Shown here one piece after another: positions 62,956 to 64,000 of a stretch of DNA of 64,000 nt. How positions within the stretch are numbered: the first letter of the stretch is position 1; every line of letters starts with the position of its first letter. The DNA is taken from assembly GCA_035999765.1 (NCBI GenBank), contig CP108521.1, positions 8,556,001 to 8,620,000 on the forward strand, read 5' to 3'. The position numbers were made by a program, and so were the translations under genes. This DNA comes from Streptomyces sp. NBC_01231 (lineage in GTDB: Bacteria; Actinomycetota; Actinomycetes; Streptomycetales; Streptomycetaceae). The notes under the pieces are model-generated. The model did not search any database and was not told the DNA's origin. It saw nothing but the letters and a program-made list of their open reading frames with translations.

Positions 62956-64000
62956 ATGCAGTTCACGACTCGACCCACACTTCAAGGCACCTTCGGCATG
63001 GTGTCCTCCACCCACTGGCTCGCCTCGCAGTCGGCGATGGCCGTCCTGGAGGACGGTGGCAACGCCTACGACGCCGCCGTGGCGGGGGCGTTCGTGCTGC
63101 ACGTCGTCGAGCCGCATCTGAACGGGCCCGCCGGTGAGGTACCGATCCTGCTGGCGCCGGCCGGAGGCGAGGTGCGGGTGCTGTGTGGACAGGGCGTCGC
63201 GCCGGCCGGGGCGCGCGTCGCGCACTACCGGGGACTCGGTCTGGATCTGGTCCCCGGGACCGGGCCGCTCGCCGCCGCCGTCCCCGGTGCCTTCGACGCC
63301 TGGATGCTGCTCCTTCGGGACCACGGCACGAAACCCCTTGCCGACGTCCTGAAGTACGCCATCGGGTACGCCGAAGACGGTCACGCGCCCGTGGAGAACG
63401 TCGGCGCGACCGTCGAGACGGTGCGGGAGCTGTTCGAGACGGAGTGGACCACCTCGGCCGACGTGTACCTGCCCGACGGCAAGGCACCCCGGCCGGGGGA
63501 GCTCTTCCGCAACCCCGCCCTCGCCGCCACCTGGAAGCGGCTGCTCGCCGAGGTCGCCGAGGCGGGGGGCCGGGAGGCGCAGATCGAGGCCGCGCGGGAG
63601 GTGTGGCGCACCGGCTTCATCGCGGAGGCGCTCGTACGGCAGGCCCGGCGGCCCACCATGGACACCAGCGGCGAGCGGCACACCGGCACGCTCACGGCCG
63701 CCGACCTCGCCGGCTGGTCCGCGACATACGAGGCACCGGCGACGTACGACTGGAACGGCTGGACCGTCTGCAAGGCCGGCCCCTGGAGCCAGGGGCCCGT
63801 TCTCCTCCAGCAACTCGCGCTGCTGCCGCCCGAACTGCCCCGGTACGGGTCCGCGGACTACGTCCACCTGCTGATCGAGGGCTGCAAGCTCGCCATGGCG
63901 GACCGGGAGGCCTGGTACGGGGACGCGGCCGAGGTGCCGCTCGACGCGCTGCTGTCGGACGCGTACAACGCGGGGCGGCGGGAGCTCGTCGGAGAGAAGG
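62956..64000 (+). CDS. Gamma-glutamyltransferase family protein (partial, 3' end outside)
   Basis: 348 residues are visible, starting MQFTTRPTLQGTFGMVSSTHWLAS after GAGGTGAGAG. The family opening is clear: a Gly-rich GGNAYDAAVAGAFVLHVVEPHLNGPAGEVPILL segment and PGAFDAWMLLLRDHGTKPLADVL. Family members are made as one chain that cleaves itself before a catalytic Thr, normally around residue 350-400; that site lies beyond the window. They hydrolyse or transfer gamma-glutamyl groups, and relatives deacylate cephalosporins. It is divergent from the PKS genes and may be outside the cluster. Confidence 0.88.
   Translation, partial: MQFTTRPTLQGTFGMVSSTHWLASQSAMAVLEDGGNAYDAAVAGAFVLHVVEPHLNGPAGEVPILLAPAGGEVRVLCGQGVAPAGARVAHYRGLGLDLVPGTGPLAAAVPGAFDAWMLLLRDHGTKPLADVLKYAIGYAEDGHAPVENVGATVETVRELFETEWTTSADVYLPDGKAPRPGELFRNPALAATWKRLLAEVAEAGGREAQIEAAREVWRTGFIAEALVRQARRPTMDTSGERHTGTLTAADLAGWSATYEAPATYDWNGWTVCKAGPWSQGPVLLQQLALLPPELPRYGSADYVHLLIEGCKLAMADREAWYGDAAEVPLDALLSDAYNAGRRELVGEK

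Overview
High GC content, strong third-position G/C bias and the gene families present point to a Streptomyces (or close actinomycete) chromosome segment. It holds two adjacent biosynthetic gene clusters (BGCs) bordered on the left by eroded DNA. No rRNA, tRNA or CRISPR array was seen.

Left border (1-4647): a frameshifted acyl-CoA dehydrogenase fragment, an intact SARP-family activator (261-1100), an inactivated IS5-type transposase (1459-2216), a frameshifted small membrane protein, a sensor-kinase ATPase fragment and an intact NarL/DesR-type response regulator (3675-4286).

Terpenoid cluster (4648-24890): sixteen genes on the minus strand, mostly overlapping or closely spaced, plus a divergent MarR regulator. 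The core matches the pentalenolactone pathway: self-resistance GAPDH, PenM-type P450, PenH hydroxylase, MFS exporter, PenF dehydrogenase, PenE Baeyer-Villiger monooxygenase, PenD dioxygenase, farnesyl diphosphate synthase, pentalenene synthase and PenI-type P450. The P450 at 21944-23140 keeps Met77, Met81 and Phe232, residues known for the carbocation rearrangement to pentalenolactone, so the predicted product is pentalenolactone rather than neopentalenolactone. Unusually, the gene run continues with ispH, dxs and ispG (MEP isoprenoid supply), then a two-subunit 2-oxoacid:ferredoxin oxidoreductase and a 7Fe-type ferredoxin. I read these last three as a dedicated electron supply for the Fe-S enzymes IspG and IspH. 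An IS110-type transposase relic lies between dxs and ispG.

Hybrid NRPS/PKS region (25423-62484): a formamidase-like hydrolase preceded by a 27-codon ORF, an SDR, a KS-AT-ACP-TE protein and a 2849-residue NRPS (C-A-T-C-acyl ligase-KR-T). A PapA-like acyltransferase is divergent from the NRPS. AsnB-like amidotransferase and SRPBCC genes follow, then four modular PKS genes. Several PKS domains look catalytically dead although their frames are open: 56957-59740 has lost the KS Cys and the AT Ser and carries no ACP; 59896-62484 has a half-deleted KS; the last AT of 44037-50951 lacks its central part with the catalytic His. Two short ORFs sit at the PKS gene junctions, one resembling an orphaned PKS C-terminal tail.

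Right border: a divergent gamma-glutamyltransferase gene starts at 62956 and runs off the window. Family assignments rest on reading motifs and on remembered family sequences; no database search was run.
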